Source: Methanohalophilus profundi (lineage in GTDB: Archaea > Halobacteriota > Methanosarcinia > Methanosarcinales > Methanosarcinaceae). Taken from it: DNA of 64,000 bases. Numbering within the stretch: position 1 is the stretch's first letter; each line of letters starts with the position of its first letter. The stretch lies in the NCBI RefSeq assembly GCF_004137855.1, contig NZ_QBKB01000002.1:1458663-1522662 (forward strand), read 5' to 3'. Below, piece by piece: positions 25,390 through 34,169 of this stretch. The notes under the pieces are model-generated. The model ran no database searches, had not been told where the DNA came from, and saw only the letters and a list, made by a program, of their open reading frames with translations. Made by a program: the position numbers and the translations under genes.

Positions 25390-26562
25390 ATGAACAATAT
25401 AGTCATTGTAAGATACGGCGAACTGTCCCTGAAAAGTCCGGGTGTGCGTAATTTTTTCGAACGTACACTGGTTAATAATCTTAAAGCAATGCTTGAGCAG
25501 CAGGCAGTTTCATATAATGAAGTTATTAGGGACAGGGGGCGTATTTTTATCGAATCCGATGACCCGGCAGCTGCAGAAGTGTGTTCGAATGTTTTCGGGG
25601 TGGTATCTACCTCTTTTGCCCGTAAGTCGATCCAAATTTGAAATCAGCCGCAGAGGAATGTGCTGCAATCGCTGGTGATTTCATCGCAGAATCCGAATCG
25701 TTTGCAATCCGTCCACGTCGCTCGGGGAATCACTCTTTTACCTCCGCGGATTTAGGAAGGATTTGTGGCGATGCGGTGTATGAGAAACTTGAGTCCCTGG
25801 GAAGGAATCCTTCGGTGAATCTTGATAATCCTGATAAAGAGATATTTGTGGAAATGAGGCAAAACGCCGCTTATGTGTTTACGGGAATTTCCAAAGGTGT
25901 GGGTGGTCTGCCAGTGGGTACTCAGGGTAAAATGGTAGTTCTGGTATCTGGAGGAATAGATTCCCCGGTTGCTGCCTGGTTGCTGATGAGAAGGGGTGTA
26001 AAAATCATTCCTGTATTCTGCAATAATGCACCCTTTTCTGATGAAGCAACCCGAAAGAAAGCCATCAAATGTGTGAAAGTGCTTAACGAGTGGTCTGCCG
26101 GCAACCCCATGAAAATGTATGAAGTTCCCAACGGAAAAAATTTACAGGCAATTCAGGACAACTGTTCTCTCAAAAATACCTGTATATTATGCAAGAGGAT
26201 GATGTACAGGATTGCTTTTGAAGTTATGGAAAAAGAAAAAGCATCAGGTATTATTACCGGGTCATCCCTGGGTCAGGTGGCTTCCCAGACAACTTCAACC
26301 TGCATGCTGAAATTTATGGTCTGGGATTTCCGATATATCATCCCCTCATAAGTTTTGACAAAACTGAAATAATCGATCTGGCCAGAAAAATAGGTACTTT
26401 TGATATTTCTACTCTGAGTTCTGCAGAGTGTGGAGCAGTTCCTGACGTCCGGAGGTAAGGGCCATGTATGATGCGGTAGTTGAAGAGGAAGCAAAACTGG
26501 ATGTTGATAGCCTTATTGACGATTCCCTGGTAAATGCCAAGGTATTGTATGAGTTTGAGTGA
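25390..26562 (+). pseudogene. thiI: tRNA 4-thiouridine synthetase ThiI, three frameshifts
   Basis: Reading across three indels gives a 391-residue ThiI: N-terminal MNNIVIVRYGELSLKSPGVR, THUMP region, PP-loop VLVSGGIDSPVAAWLLMRRG and C-terminal AECGAVPDRPEVRAMYD. Each break is a missing base in a 2- or 3-base run: G near 25626 (restores ARKVDPNLKSA), T near 26294 (restores SQTTFNLHAEIYGLGFPIYHP) and C near 26446. ThiI puts sulfur into U8 of tRNA. Three indels in 1.2 kb next to a genuine remnant could mean real decay, but the pattern matches the error type in essential genes nearby, so the gene may be intact in the organism. Confidence 0.8.
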
Positions 26563-26580
26563 AAATAAGGCTTGAAGGGA

Positions 26581-26652
26581 TGGACCTGGCGGGATTCGAA
26601 CCCGCGGCCTTTACGTTGCGAACGTAACGATCTTCCCCTGATCTACAAGCCC
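26581..26652 (-). tRNA. tRNA-Ala (CGC)
   Basis: Minus-strand cloverleaf: acceptor GGGCTTG/CAGGTCC with the G3-U70 pair that identifies alanine tRNAs, D-arm GATC-AGGGGAA-GATC, anticodon arm TTACG-TTCGCAA-CGTAA with anticodon CGC, T-arm GCGGG-TTCGAAT-CCCGC, discriminator A. CCA is not encoded. It sits 22 nt downstream of the aEF-1beta gene on the same strand with no obvious promoter in between, so cotranscription is likely. Confidence 0.93.
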
Positions 26653-26674
26653 AAAAAAAGAGTTGTGAAGACCT

Positions 26675-26944
26675 TCAGACAGGTCTTCCTACTTCTTCTA
26701 CCTGTACGCTCTCGACACCTTCGATGGTTGCTATGGCTTCCTCAACAGGCTCGGTTCCGCCTTCCAAGTCGCCTACAAGAACTGTAGCTTTAATGGCCTT
26801 GAGGCCAAATGCAATAGGCTCTTCGACAGTTCCGAAGAGTTCTGAACCTTCAGGCAAAACACCTGCGATCTTTGCTTTGATCTCTTCAAGATCTCTTTCT
26901 ACGCCATCGGGCATTATTTTAATAGTAGCTGCAACATCTCCCAT
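26675..26944 (-). CDS. Archaeal elongation factor 1-beta
   Basis: An 89-residue aEF-1beta, the nucleotide-exchange factor for aEF-1alpha. The sequence has VAATIKIMPDGVERDLEEIK at the N-terminus, EEPIAFGLKAIKATVLVGD in the middle and GVESVQVEEVGR at the end, as in other archaea. It is preceded at 9 nt by a small zinc-finger gene, a gene order found in many Euryarchaeota, and followed by tRNA-Ala. Confidence 0.92.
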   Translation of the reverse strand: MGDVAATIKIMPDGVERDLEEIKAKIAGVLPEGSELFGTVEEPIAFGLKAIKATVLVGDLEGGTEPVEEAIATIEGVESVQVEEVGRPV

Positions 26945-26953
26945 ATTTACACC

Positions 26954-27118
26954 TCATGGACCCATGAATCCACATTTAGGACAGACGTAATTGTTACTCT
27001 GCTGTCTGCATTTTATGCATCTTCCAAGTTCGGTGTCACATTCGGGGCATGCAAAATGTGCAAAACCCTTGTCCGAAAGGTGTACACCGCAGGAGGTACA
27101 GTAATTGACCTTCTCCAT
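26954..27118 (-). CDS. Small zinc-finger protein (HVO_2753 type)
   Basis: 54 residues with four CxxC pairs: [30 protein letters not shown] and [11 protein letters not shown], enough for two zinc sites. Widely conserved next to aEF-1beta in Euryarchaeota; a haloarchaeal homologue has been studied as a two-zinc-finger micro-protein. ATG 27118 follows aggagaaatac; upstream in-frame codons are not supported. Confidence 0.8.
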   Translation of the reverse strand: MEKVNYCTSCGVHLSDKGFAHFACPECDTELGRCIKCRQQSNNYVCPKCGFMGP

Positions 27119-27183
27119 TGTATTTCTCCTTATTGTGATTTTACTATAAGTATGACGGATTGAGTACATAATCCGTATATAAT

Positions 27184-27813
27184 TTAAAATTTCCCCCTGA
27201 TGTAGGTACTTGTGTCTCTGTTTCCCATAATAGTCTCTGTTATTCTGGAAAAATAGTTGCCATTTACAATAGTGCAATTCATTTCATGTTGTTTAAGGTA
27301 GTGTGGAAGATAGGAATCCACACAACACTGTCCCATTCTTATGATGTCAGAAGCGGTAATTTCCCGTAATAATTTTCCCTGTTGCAGGATTCCGTCCACA
27401 TCTGTTACTTTAATATATTCTGCTCCTGTCATTTGGGCAAATTTTGCACCTATTGTGTCGGATGTGACCTTCCACGAATGAGGCAGGTCGTCGCTATCTG
27501 TAAGAATCCTGTAGGGTAGCATAATTCGTACCCCTTCAAAAGGTCTGAGGGTAGCAGTTGTTTCAATTTTCGTTTTTTCCCTGAGGTATATGCCGTACTG
27601 TTCCATGGATAGGATCGCCAGCCAGTGAGAGGTATCATCATCAAAACCTGTTGTCTTTTCCATGTCCCTTATTCTATCTGCAAAGGGTCCTCCGCCGGGA
27701 ACCACGAGCAACTGTACTTTTTTATCCTTTGCCCAGCTTTTCAGTGACAGCAGTAATTCAGGCCCCTGTTTTATCAGGCTCCCACCCAGTTTTAATACAA
27801 CTTTTTCTTTCAT
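27184..27813 (-). CDS. mfnE: [5-(aminomethyl)furan-3-yl]methyl phosphate kinase
   Basis: A 209-residue amino-acid-kinase-fold protein. N-terminal [10 protein letters not shown] and [17 protein letters not shown], and [29 protein letters not shown] match this family as found in methanogens. MfnE phosphorylates F1-P to the diphosphate during methanofuran synthesis. The neighbours mfnF and mfnD on the same strand belong to the same pathway, which supports the call over glutamate 5-kinase or aspartokinase. Confidence 0.82.
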   Translation of the reverse strand: MKEKVVLKLGGSLIKQGPELLLSLKSWAKDKKVQLLVVPGGGPFADRIRDMEKTTGFDDDTSHWLAILSMEQYGIYLREKTKIETTATLRPFEGVRIMLPYRILTDSDDLPHSWKVTSDTIGAKFAQMTGAEYIKVTDVDGILQQGKLLREITASDIIRMGQCCVDSYLPHYLKQHEMNCTIVNGNYFSRITETIMGNRDTSTYIRGKF

Positions 27814-27826
27814 GTTTTGTTCAGTT

Positions 27827-28786
27827 TCACTCCAGCAGATTGGCTACAGCATAGGCGGGGAATACCTTTGATATATCCTGGCTCCATTTGTCTGCCAGTG
27901 AAATACATTCAATGCCCAGTTCTTCACATGAGTTTTGATCAAATTCACCAAGTCCTGCTGCCAGGACGGTATTTATGTCGTGTTTGTGACAAAGTTCGGA
28001 GATCGCTTCTGCGAGCCTTTCTTTCTGTCTATTCTTGACAGCCACTGCTATCTTTCTGACATCTGCCATGTCAATTTCATTCAGGTCTGCGCAGACAACC
28101 CTTGCAAGTCTTCTGGCAGCCTCTTTTTCTGATTTGCCATGCCCATCAGCAGTTTCACATGTGTATGCATCTTCATCGATATCGGACAGGAGGAGGTAAG
28201 CATCCGCGCTTGTGGCAAAGAGCTCAGAGGCGACTAGGCAATTCCCCGGACTTATCGCTACACTGTCCAGCAGGGCTGCTATATTTGTTCTCAGGATTCC
28301 CTGATACAATAATTCGCTGTTTGCAAGACGTTGTGTATCGGTATTGTGTGCAACTACTTTCCCGTTTTTGACAGGGATTATGTCACTAGTAGTACTGCCC
28401 ATATCCACAAAAAGGCAATTTTCCATTTTCCTGGCAATAAAACTTGCAGAAGCCATCCAGTTTGCTGCGGCAAGGGAGGCGGGATTTTGTGCATGTTTTA
28501 CAAAATTGCCTCTTTGGTCCAGAAAATCAATTTCACAGTCAAAACTGTCTCTTACAATATCCATAATGCCAGTAACCCCTGAGGCTTTGTCTTCGTAACA
28601 ATCTGCAAGTTCTCCGGTCATCACAACGCCTACATGAGATGGATTGTGCTTTTCTGAGATATTTTTCAGAACCGTTGGAAGTTTTGTTTCTCTCCAGAGG
28701 GGTACATAATAAAGTTCACAGACAGCGCCGTCTGAGGAGGCTATTTTTGTATTTGCCCCTCCAATATCTATACCGAGTTTTTTCAT
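27827..28786 (-). CDS. mfnF: Methanofuran biosynthesis protein MfnF (hydantoinase/ASKHA-like)
   Basis: A 319-residue protein starting KKLGIDIGGANTKIASSDG with an ASKHA-type phosphate loop and CLFVDMGSTTSDIIPVKNG in the middle, characteristic of the H4MPT-linked C1 pathway protein family that includes MfnF. MfnF joins the aminomethylfuran diphosphate to glutamyl-tyramine to build the methanofuran core. Start overlaps the mfnD stop (ATGA). Confidence 0.82.
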   Translation of the reverse strand: MKKLGIDIGGANTKIASSDGAVCELYYVPLWRETKLPTVLKNISEKHNPSHVGVVMTGELADCYEDKASGVTGIMDIVRDSFDCEIDFLDQRGNFVKHAQNPASLAAANWMASASFIARKMENCLFVDMGSTTSDIIPVKNGKVVAHNTDTQRLANSELLYQGILRTNIAALLDSVAISPGNCLVASELFATSADAYLLLSDIDEDAYTCETADGHGKSEKEAARRLARVVCADLNEIDMADVRKIAVAVKNRQKERLAEAISELCHKHDINTVLAAGLGEFDQNSCEELGIECISLADKWSQDISKVFPAYAVANLLE

Positions 28787-29706
28787 AAAAGGTCCTCCTT
28801 TCGGAATTCATAATTGCCGGTAATATGTACTGTTGATGGTAAGTTCTCTTCCAGGGCACCAATCAACAATTCTCCGATTTGGGGTTTGATTATTTTGCAG
28901 ATGCCCACAAGCGAAGTGGTTGGCCTGGGATTTATGTCTATTACATAGGGCCTGTCACCCATTACAATATCAACACCTGTGTACCCCCTGCATCCAAGCG
29001 CCCGTACCGCCCGTTTTGCAGTATCGATAATCAGTTCCCTATCAGGTGTCTCATAGGGGGTTATTCCTCCCCTGTAATCGATGGTGGTTTTATTCTCTCT
29101 TCCTGTAATTTCTATGTACTGGCGATTGATTGTCAGGGGAAGGGGCGCATCGGCACAGACAAGACTCACACTCAGGTGTTCTCCTTCGACATATTCGGTT
29201 ACGACCATGTCCTGGGATATTGAAGGATTGGATGTAATGATCGTATTTTCCGCAGCACATCCATATCGTGGCTTGACCACATAATTGGTATCTTTTTTGA
29301 GCTCTTCTACCGTTTCAACAAGTTGAGGGGCAGGTATTCCTTTGTTTTCAAGAATTTTTCCGCACTTGAATTTATCCGCACACTCCCGGATAACTGCCGG
29401 TGACGATCCCATATTTGAGGTATGTTCTTCTATTTCTTCCACAAGCCCCGCAAGCAGATCATCCGGGGCAATTATCAGTGCAGCATCACATTTTTTGGCC
29501 TCGGTCTGTAAAATCGTCTTTATATTTCCTTCGTCACAATATACAGGTGTGCCGACCTGAATTTCGGTTGCAGATGTCGTATATTTAATTTCATGATGGC
29601 CTGCGTCAAAGCTTTCTGCAAGGCTTTTTAGCATGGCTTTACCCTCAAGCAGGAAGGTACCTCCCATTCCCGTACTTGTGGCATATTCGCAAATTAGGAT
29701 GTTCAT
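28783..29706 (-). CDS. mfnD: Tyramine--L-glutamate ligase (ATP-grasp)
   Basis: A 307-residue ATP-grasp ligase: NYVVKPRYGCAAENTIITS, VVTEYVEGEHLSVSLVCADAP, GYTGVDIVMGDRPYVIDINPRPTTS carry the ATP and Mg2+ ligands (Glu/Asn of DINPRPT). MfnD adds the first glutamate to tyramine in methanofuran synthesis. First gene of mfnD-mfnF-mfnE, with tight overlaps. The gap to the divergent membrane gene (29707-29799) contains A/T-rich TATA-like sequence for both directions. Confidence 0.85.
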   Translation of the reverse strand: MNILICEYATSTGMGGTFLLEGKAMLKSLAESFDAGHHEIKYTTSATEIQVGTPVYCDEGNIKTILQTEAKKCDAALIIAPDDLLAGLVEEIEEHTSNMGSSPAVIRECADKFKCGKILENKGIPAPQLVETVEELKKDTNYVVKPRYGCAAENTIITSNPSISQDMVVTEYVEGEHLSVSLVCADAPLPLTINRQYIEITGRENKTTIDYRGGITPYETPDRELIIDTAKRAVRALGCRGYTGVDIVMGDRPYVIDINPRPTTSLVGICKIIKPQIGELLIGALEENLPSTVHITGNYEFRKEDLL

Positions 29707-29799
29707 ATTTCGAGAAATGTTTTATTTAATATATGCTTTGGGTTTATATCGGGGAGACAATAAATATATACTATCAGGACCTCTTTTTTGCAGAGAGGG

Positions 29800-30213
29800 A
29801 TGGATTTGGAAATGTCAGAAAATCCTTTTATTCAGGCACTGTTAATATCTTTTGCAATGGCAATTTTCATGGTTGGTATGGCCATGGGTATAATGCAAAT
29901 AGTAACCACCGGTTCAAACCCCGTACCTTATGCCATTATACTTTTGGTATTCGCCATAATCTTCATTCTTGGCTCTGTTTTCTTTGAAAAGAGAGGGGCT
30001 GACGAATTGGGATCAATTGCTGGTGCAGCACTTGTTTCCTCGGTAAGTACCTTTTCAATCATCTCTTTTCTGGGAGGACTGAGTTTTGCTTTTAATGATG
30101 GTCTTTTTTCCATAGGATGGAATAGACTAGTTTCCGCACTGGCGATTTGTATGATTGTTAGTATGCTGGTTGTCAAGTTCTTCTCTTACAGGATCCAGAA
30201 CCAGTATTCCTGA
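29800..30213 (+). CDS. Small four-helix membrane protein of unknown function
   Basis: About 137 residues, four hydrophobic segments: LLISFAMAIFMVGMAMGIMQIV, YAIILLVFAIIFILGSVFF, LVSSVSTFSIISFLGGLSFAF and LVSALAICMIVSMLVVKFF. No motif recognised. Start is either ATG 29800 or ATG 29812; aaatatatac at about 29762-29771 is the likely TATA box. Located upstream of the grpE-dnaK-dnaJ cluster but with a separate promoter region in between. Confidence 0.7.
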   Translation: MDLEMSENPFIQALLISFAMAIFMVGMAMGIMQIVTTGSNPVPYAIILLVFAIIFILGSVFFEKRGADELGSIAGAALVSSVSTFSIISFLGGLSFAFNDGLFSIGWNRLVSALAICMIVSMLVVKFFSYRIQNQYS

Positions 30214-30311
30214 TTAGATGCCCACCATCCGCAAACTATTTATAGAACATCATACAATCCAATTCATTGCAATTTCTATTATAAGTTGGACCGCTCAATA
30301 CACAGGCGGAG

Positions 30312-30863
30312 ATGTCAGTGATGGTAGGTAAAGATAAACAAGAAGATGATAACTCCTCAGACGCGGGATATTCTCCTGAAGAGCTGGAACAGCTGGTTCA
30401 GGAAAAGGATGCGGAAATTGCATCCCTGAAGGAAGACCTTTTGCGTAAGAGAGCAGAATTTGATAATTTCCGTAAACGTACCCGCAAGGAGCAGGAAGAA
30501 TTCCGCAATTTTGCGGTGGAAAACCTAATGGTGGAATTGCTTGATGTCTATGATAACTTCGAAAGGGCCATAGAATCCGCTCACAATACCGATGATGTGA
30601 ACTCGGTGGTCGAAGGGGTAGAAATGGTATTCAAGCAATTTGTATCGATCCTGGAAAAACAAGGTCTCAAAAGGATTGAATGTGAAGGTGAGGAATTTGA
30701 CCCATCCGAACATGAAGCCATGATGCACGTTGAACATGCGGATCATCCTGACAATACTATCATTGATGTTTGTAAGCCTGGGTACAAGTTAAATTCCAGG
30801 ATAATCCGGCCCGCTATGGTGGCGGTGTCCAAAAATACTTCTTCTGACAAAGAGGAGAAGTAA
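30312..30863 (+). CDS. grpE: Nucleotide exchange factor GrpE
   Basis: A roughly 180-residue GrpE: acidic N-terminus, long coiled coil (about 20-70, EELEQLVQEKDAEIASLKEDL and RAEFDNFRKRTRKEQEEFRNF) and the beta domain (GVEMVFKQFVSILEKQGL, DPSEHEAMMHVE, YKLNSRIIRPAMVAVSK). It releases ADP from DnaK. Start 30312 or 30321. First gene of grpE-dnaK-dnaJ, which in methanogens is regarded as acquired from bacteria. No hrcA or CIRCE element is visible; a tattataa at 30277-30284 is the probable TATA box. Confidence 0.93.
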   Translation: MSVMVGKDKQEDDNSSDAGYSPEELEQLVQEKDAEIASLKEDLLRKRAEFDNFRKRTRKEQEEFRNFAVENLMVELLDVYDNFERAIESAHNTDDVNSVVEGVEMVFKQFVSILEKQGLKRIECEGEEFDPSEHEAMMHVEHADHPDNTIIDVCKPGYKLNSRIIRPAMVAVSKNTSSDKEEK

Positions 30864-30932
30864 AGTTCATTGAAATGAATCGATAAGAAATATCAACTAT
30901 AAATCTGATAATATTACAAAGAGGTAATCTAT

Positions 30933-32808
30933 ATGGGTAAAATACTTGGAATTGATCTGGGAACTACAAATTCCTGTATGGCAGTGATTGAAGGTGGCGA
31001 ACCAACTGTATTACCGAATGCAGAAGGTAGCAGGACGACCCCCTCTGTTGTGGGATTCTCAAAGAAGGGAGAAAAACTTGTGGGCCAGGTAGCCAAAAGA
31101 CAGATGGTGGCAAATCCGGACAATACGGTAAGCTCAATCAAACGTCATATTGGTGAAGGGGACTATCAGGTAACTCTCAATGGCAAGGAATATACTCCAC
31201 AGGAAATTCTGCAATGATACTGCGCAAACTCAAGGAAGATGCAGAAAATTACCTTGGTGAAACAATTACAGATACTGTAATCACAGTACCTGCTTATTTC
31301 AACGACTCCCAGAGACAGGCTACAAAGGATGCCGGTAAGATCGCAGGGCTTGAAGTTAAGAGGATCATAAATGAGCCCACAGCAGCTTCTCTGGCATATG
31401 GATTGGACAAGGAAACCGGTGACCACAAGATCCTTGTTTACGATCTCGGAGGCGGTACATTTGATGTGTCCATCCTTGAGTTGGGAGATGGGGTTTTTGA
31501 AGTACTATCCACAAGTGGTGATACCCATCTTGGAGGAGATGACTTCGATGACAGGATTGTCAACCACATCATAAGCGAATTCAAAAAGGAAGAAGGTATC
31601 GATCTATCCGGTGACAAGGCAGCAATGCAGAGGTTCAAGGATGCCGCGGAGAAGGCCAAGATTGAATTATCCGGTGTAGGTACCACAAACATCAACCTTC
31701 CTTTCATTACAGCTGATTCTAACGGCCAGCCAAAACATGTCGACATAGATATTACAAGGGCACAGTTCGAAAAGATGACCGAAGATCTGATTGACAAGAC
31801 CCTCCAATCCATGAAAAAAGCTCTCAGTGATGCAAACCTTAAAACTTCAGATATCGAAAAGATCCTGCTAATTGGTGGTTCTACCAGGATGCCTGCAGTT
31901 GTCAGGACTGTGAAAGAATTCATCGGTAAGGATCCGTACAAGAATATCAATCCTGATGAAGCGGTTGCTGTGGGTGCTGCCATACAGGCCGGTGTAATGG
32001 GAGGAGAAGTTGAAGATGTATTGCTGCTGGATGTCATTCCTCTGACCCTTGGTATCGAAACAATGGGTGGGGTCGCACGCCCTTGATTGAGAGAAATACC
32101 ACAATTCCTACACGTAAGAGTCAGGTGTTCTCGACAGCTGCGGATAACCAGAGTTCTGTGGAAATTCACGTATTGCAGGGTGAAAGAGGCGTTGCTTCTG
32201 CTAACAAGAGTCTGGGGCGCTTTATCCTTGATGGTATACCACCTGCACCGCGGGGAATGCCACAGATTGAAGTAACCTTCGATATAGATGCCAATGGTAT
32301 CCTCAATGTTTCTGCAGAGGATAAGGGAACTGGTAAAGAGCAGTCTATAACCATCCAGAAGCCAGGAGGTCTCTCTGATGAGGAGATCGACCAGATGGTC
32401 AAGGATGCAGAGGCACATGCTGAAGAGGATAAGGCAAAGAAAGAAGAGGTTGAAGCAAGGAATAATGCACAAACCCTGGTAAGTTCTGCCGAGAAGGCTA
32501 TCAAGGAAGCAGGAGACATTGCTTCTGATGAGCAGAAATCCAAGGTAGAATCCGCGATTTCAGATCTCAATACTGCTCTTGAAGGCAGTGACATTGAAGC
32601 AATCAAGAGTAAAACCGAGGCTCTGCAGGAAGCAATGTATGAAATCTCTGCCCTTCTCTACCAGAAGGCACAGGAAGAGGCTGAGGCTTCCGGACAGGCC
32701 GCAGGCGGAGAAGGTGCTTCTACATCTGATGCTGAAGGTGGATCAGATGAAGATGTTGTCGATGCTGACTTTGAAGAAGTAGACAACAACAACAACAACA
32801 ACAAATAA
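30933..32808 (+). CDS. dnaK: Chaperone DnaK (two frameshifts)
   Basis: A 625-residue Hsp70 when two single missing T are restored: at 31207-31208 ([13 protein letters not shown]) and at 32083-32084 ([19 protein letters not shown]). ATPase motifs [27 protein letters not shown] and [12 protein letters not shown], the linker [14 protein letters not shown] and the substrate domain are all intact on either side. The C-terminal lid ends in an acidic segment and six consecutive Asn before Lys. As three fragments it could not work; because partner genes grpE and dnaJ are intact, sequencing error is the best explanation. gaggtaat precedes the start. Confidence 0.95.
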
Positions 32809-32818
32809 TTTAAACCAG

Positions 32819-32847
32819 TGCAGGGAAGCCCCCTGCAATTTTTATTT
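32819..32847 (+). terminator. Hairpin with T-tract between dnaK and dnaJ
   Basis: tgcaggg (32819-32825) and ccctgca (32831-32837) form a perfect 7-bp stem with a 5-nt loop, followed by atttttattt. It may reduce transcription into dnaJ, whose start is 31 nt further on, or protect the dnaK mRNA end. Confidence 0.6.
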
Positions 32848-32877
32848 AATTAATTACAAAAGATTCACGGGTTTTCT

Positions 32878-34077
32878 ATGTCTACCAAGCGAGATTATTA
32901 CGAAATACTGGGTGTTTCCAAGGATGCATCAGCTAGCGAGATTAAGAAAGCGTATCGCAAGCTTGCAATGAAACATCATCCGGACAAGAATGAGGAATCG
33001 GATGCGGAGGAAAAGTTCAAGGAGATATCCGAGGCCTATGCTGTCCTTTCCGATGAGGGAAAGAGGGCTCAATATGATCGCTTTGGACACTCGGGAATCG
33101 ATGACCAGTATTCTGAAGAGGATATCTTCCGTTCAGCTGATTTCGGTGGTTTTGAAGACATCCTGGAACATATCTTTGGTGGAGGTTTCGGTGGTTTTGG
33201 CGGAGGCTTTGGTGGCTTTGGTGGCTCAGGCCGAACCCAACAGGGCCCTCGCAGAGGTTCTGACCTGAGATATGACATGGATATTACCCTCAAACAGGCT
33301 GCATTCGGAGATAAGGTTAACATCGATGTTCCACGGGCCCATAAATGTGACACCTGTGGTGGGACAGGAGCCAAACCCGGCACAGAACCAGTCAACTGTT
33401 CTAACTGTGGTGGTAGTGGACAGGTAACCCATGCCCGCCGCACTCCCCTTGGTAACTTTATGACAGCTACCACCTGTGACAAATGCCACGGCAGGGGCCA
33501 GATTATTGAATCACCTTGTGAAACCTGCAAGGGTACCGGTAAAGTCAGAAAAACAAAAACTATCGAGGTAACCATCCCCAAAGGTGTGGAAACCGGTCTG
33601 CGTTTGAAAATGTCCGGGGAAGGCGAAGCCGGAAGTCCAGGTGCCCCTCCCGGGGATCTTTACATTGTACTTCATGTAAAACCCCATGAACACTTTGAAA
33701 GAATGGGTGACGACATCGTATGCGAAATCCCTATCTCTTTTGCACAGGCTGCTCTGGGTGACAGCATACAGGTTCCCACTCTTTACGGGGATGTAAAGAT
33801 GAATATAAAACCCGGCACCCAGACCCATTCAGTATTGCGTCTTAAAGGCAAGGGGATGCCTCATCTGCATGGGCATGGACAGGGTGATCAGCTCGTAAAA
33901 GTTATCGTACAGACCCCTACAAAGCTCAATGAGGAACAGAAAAAGCTCCTCAAGGAATTTGACAGTCTGGGTGGAGGATCCGCCGGCTCAGGCAAAGGTG
34001 GTGTTTTTGATAAATTCAAAAATGCTTTTGAATCTGTAATCTCCCCTGATGACTCTCCAGGCGATTCTCCTGCCTGA
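32878..34077 (+). CDS. dnaJ: Chaperone DnaJ
   Basis: A 399-residue type I Hsp40. J domain (1-70) with the HPD motif ([10 protein letters not shown]), a Gly/Phe-rich region (about 85-120), a zinc region with four CxxCxGxG repeats ([32 protein letters not shown]; about 155-222) and C-terminal peptide-binding domains. It delivers substrates to DnaK and stimulates its ATPase. Follows dnaK after a hairpin. Complete and in frame. Confidence 0.95.
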   Translation: MSTKRDYYEILGVSKDASASEIKKAYRKLAMKHHPDKNEESDAEEKFKEISEAYAVLSDEGKRAQYDRFGHSGIDDQYSEEDIFRSADFGGFEDILEHIFGGGFGGFGGGFGGFGGSGRTQQGPRRGSDLRYDMDITLKQAAFGDKVNIDVPRAHKCDTCGGTGAKPGTEPVNCSNCGGSGQVTHARRTPLGNFMTATTCDKCHGRGQIIESPCETCKGTGKVRKTKTIEVTIPKGVETGLRLKMSGEGEAGSPGAPPGDLYIVLHVKPHEHFERMGDDIVCEIPISFAQAALGDSIQVPTLYGDVKMNIKPGTQTHSVLRLKGKGMPHLHGHGQGDQLVKVIVQTPTKLNEEQKKLLKEFDSLGGGSAGSGKGGVFDKFKNAFESVISPDDSPGDSPA

Positions 34078-34169
34078 TTTTCTTTTTTTCAGTAAGCTTT
34101 AACAACAATAGCATATATTATCGCTCAATCCAGTTTATTGTTGTATGTTAATTGGATAGAGGTGCCTTT

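Noticed and set aside
30864..30932. CIRCE/HrcA control of dnaK
   Set aside because: No 9-bp inverted repeat of the CIRCE type and no hrcA gene in the cluster; the hairpin ttcatt/aatgaa is too short.
31438..32472. Long minus-strand open frame of 344 codons opposite dnaK
   Set aside because: It is antisense to conserved DnaK coding sequence and spans one of its frameshifts; composition is Ser/Ile-rich as expected of a shadow frame.
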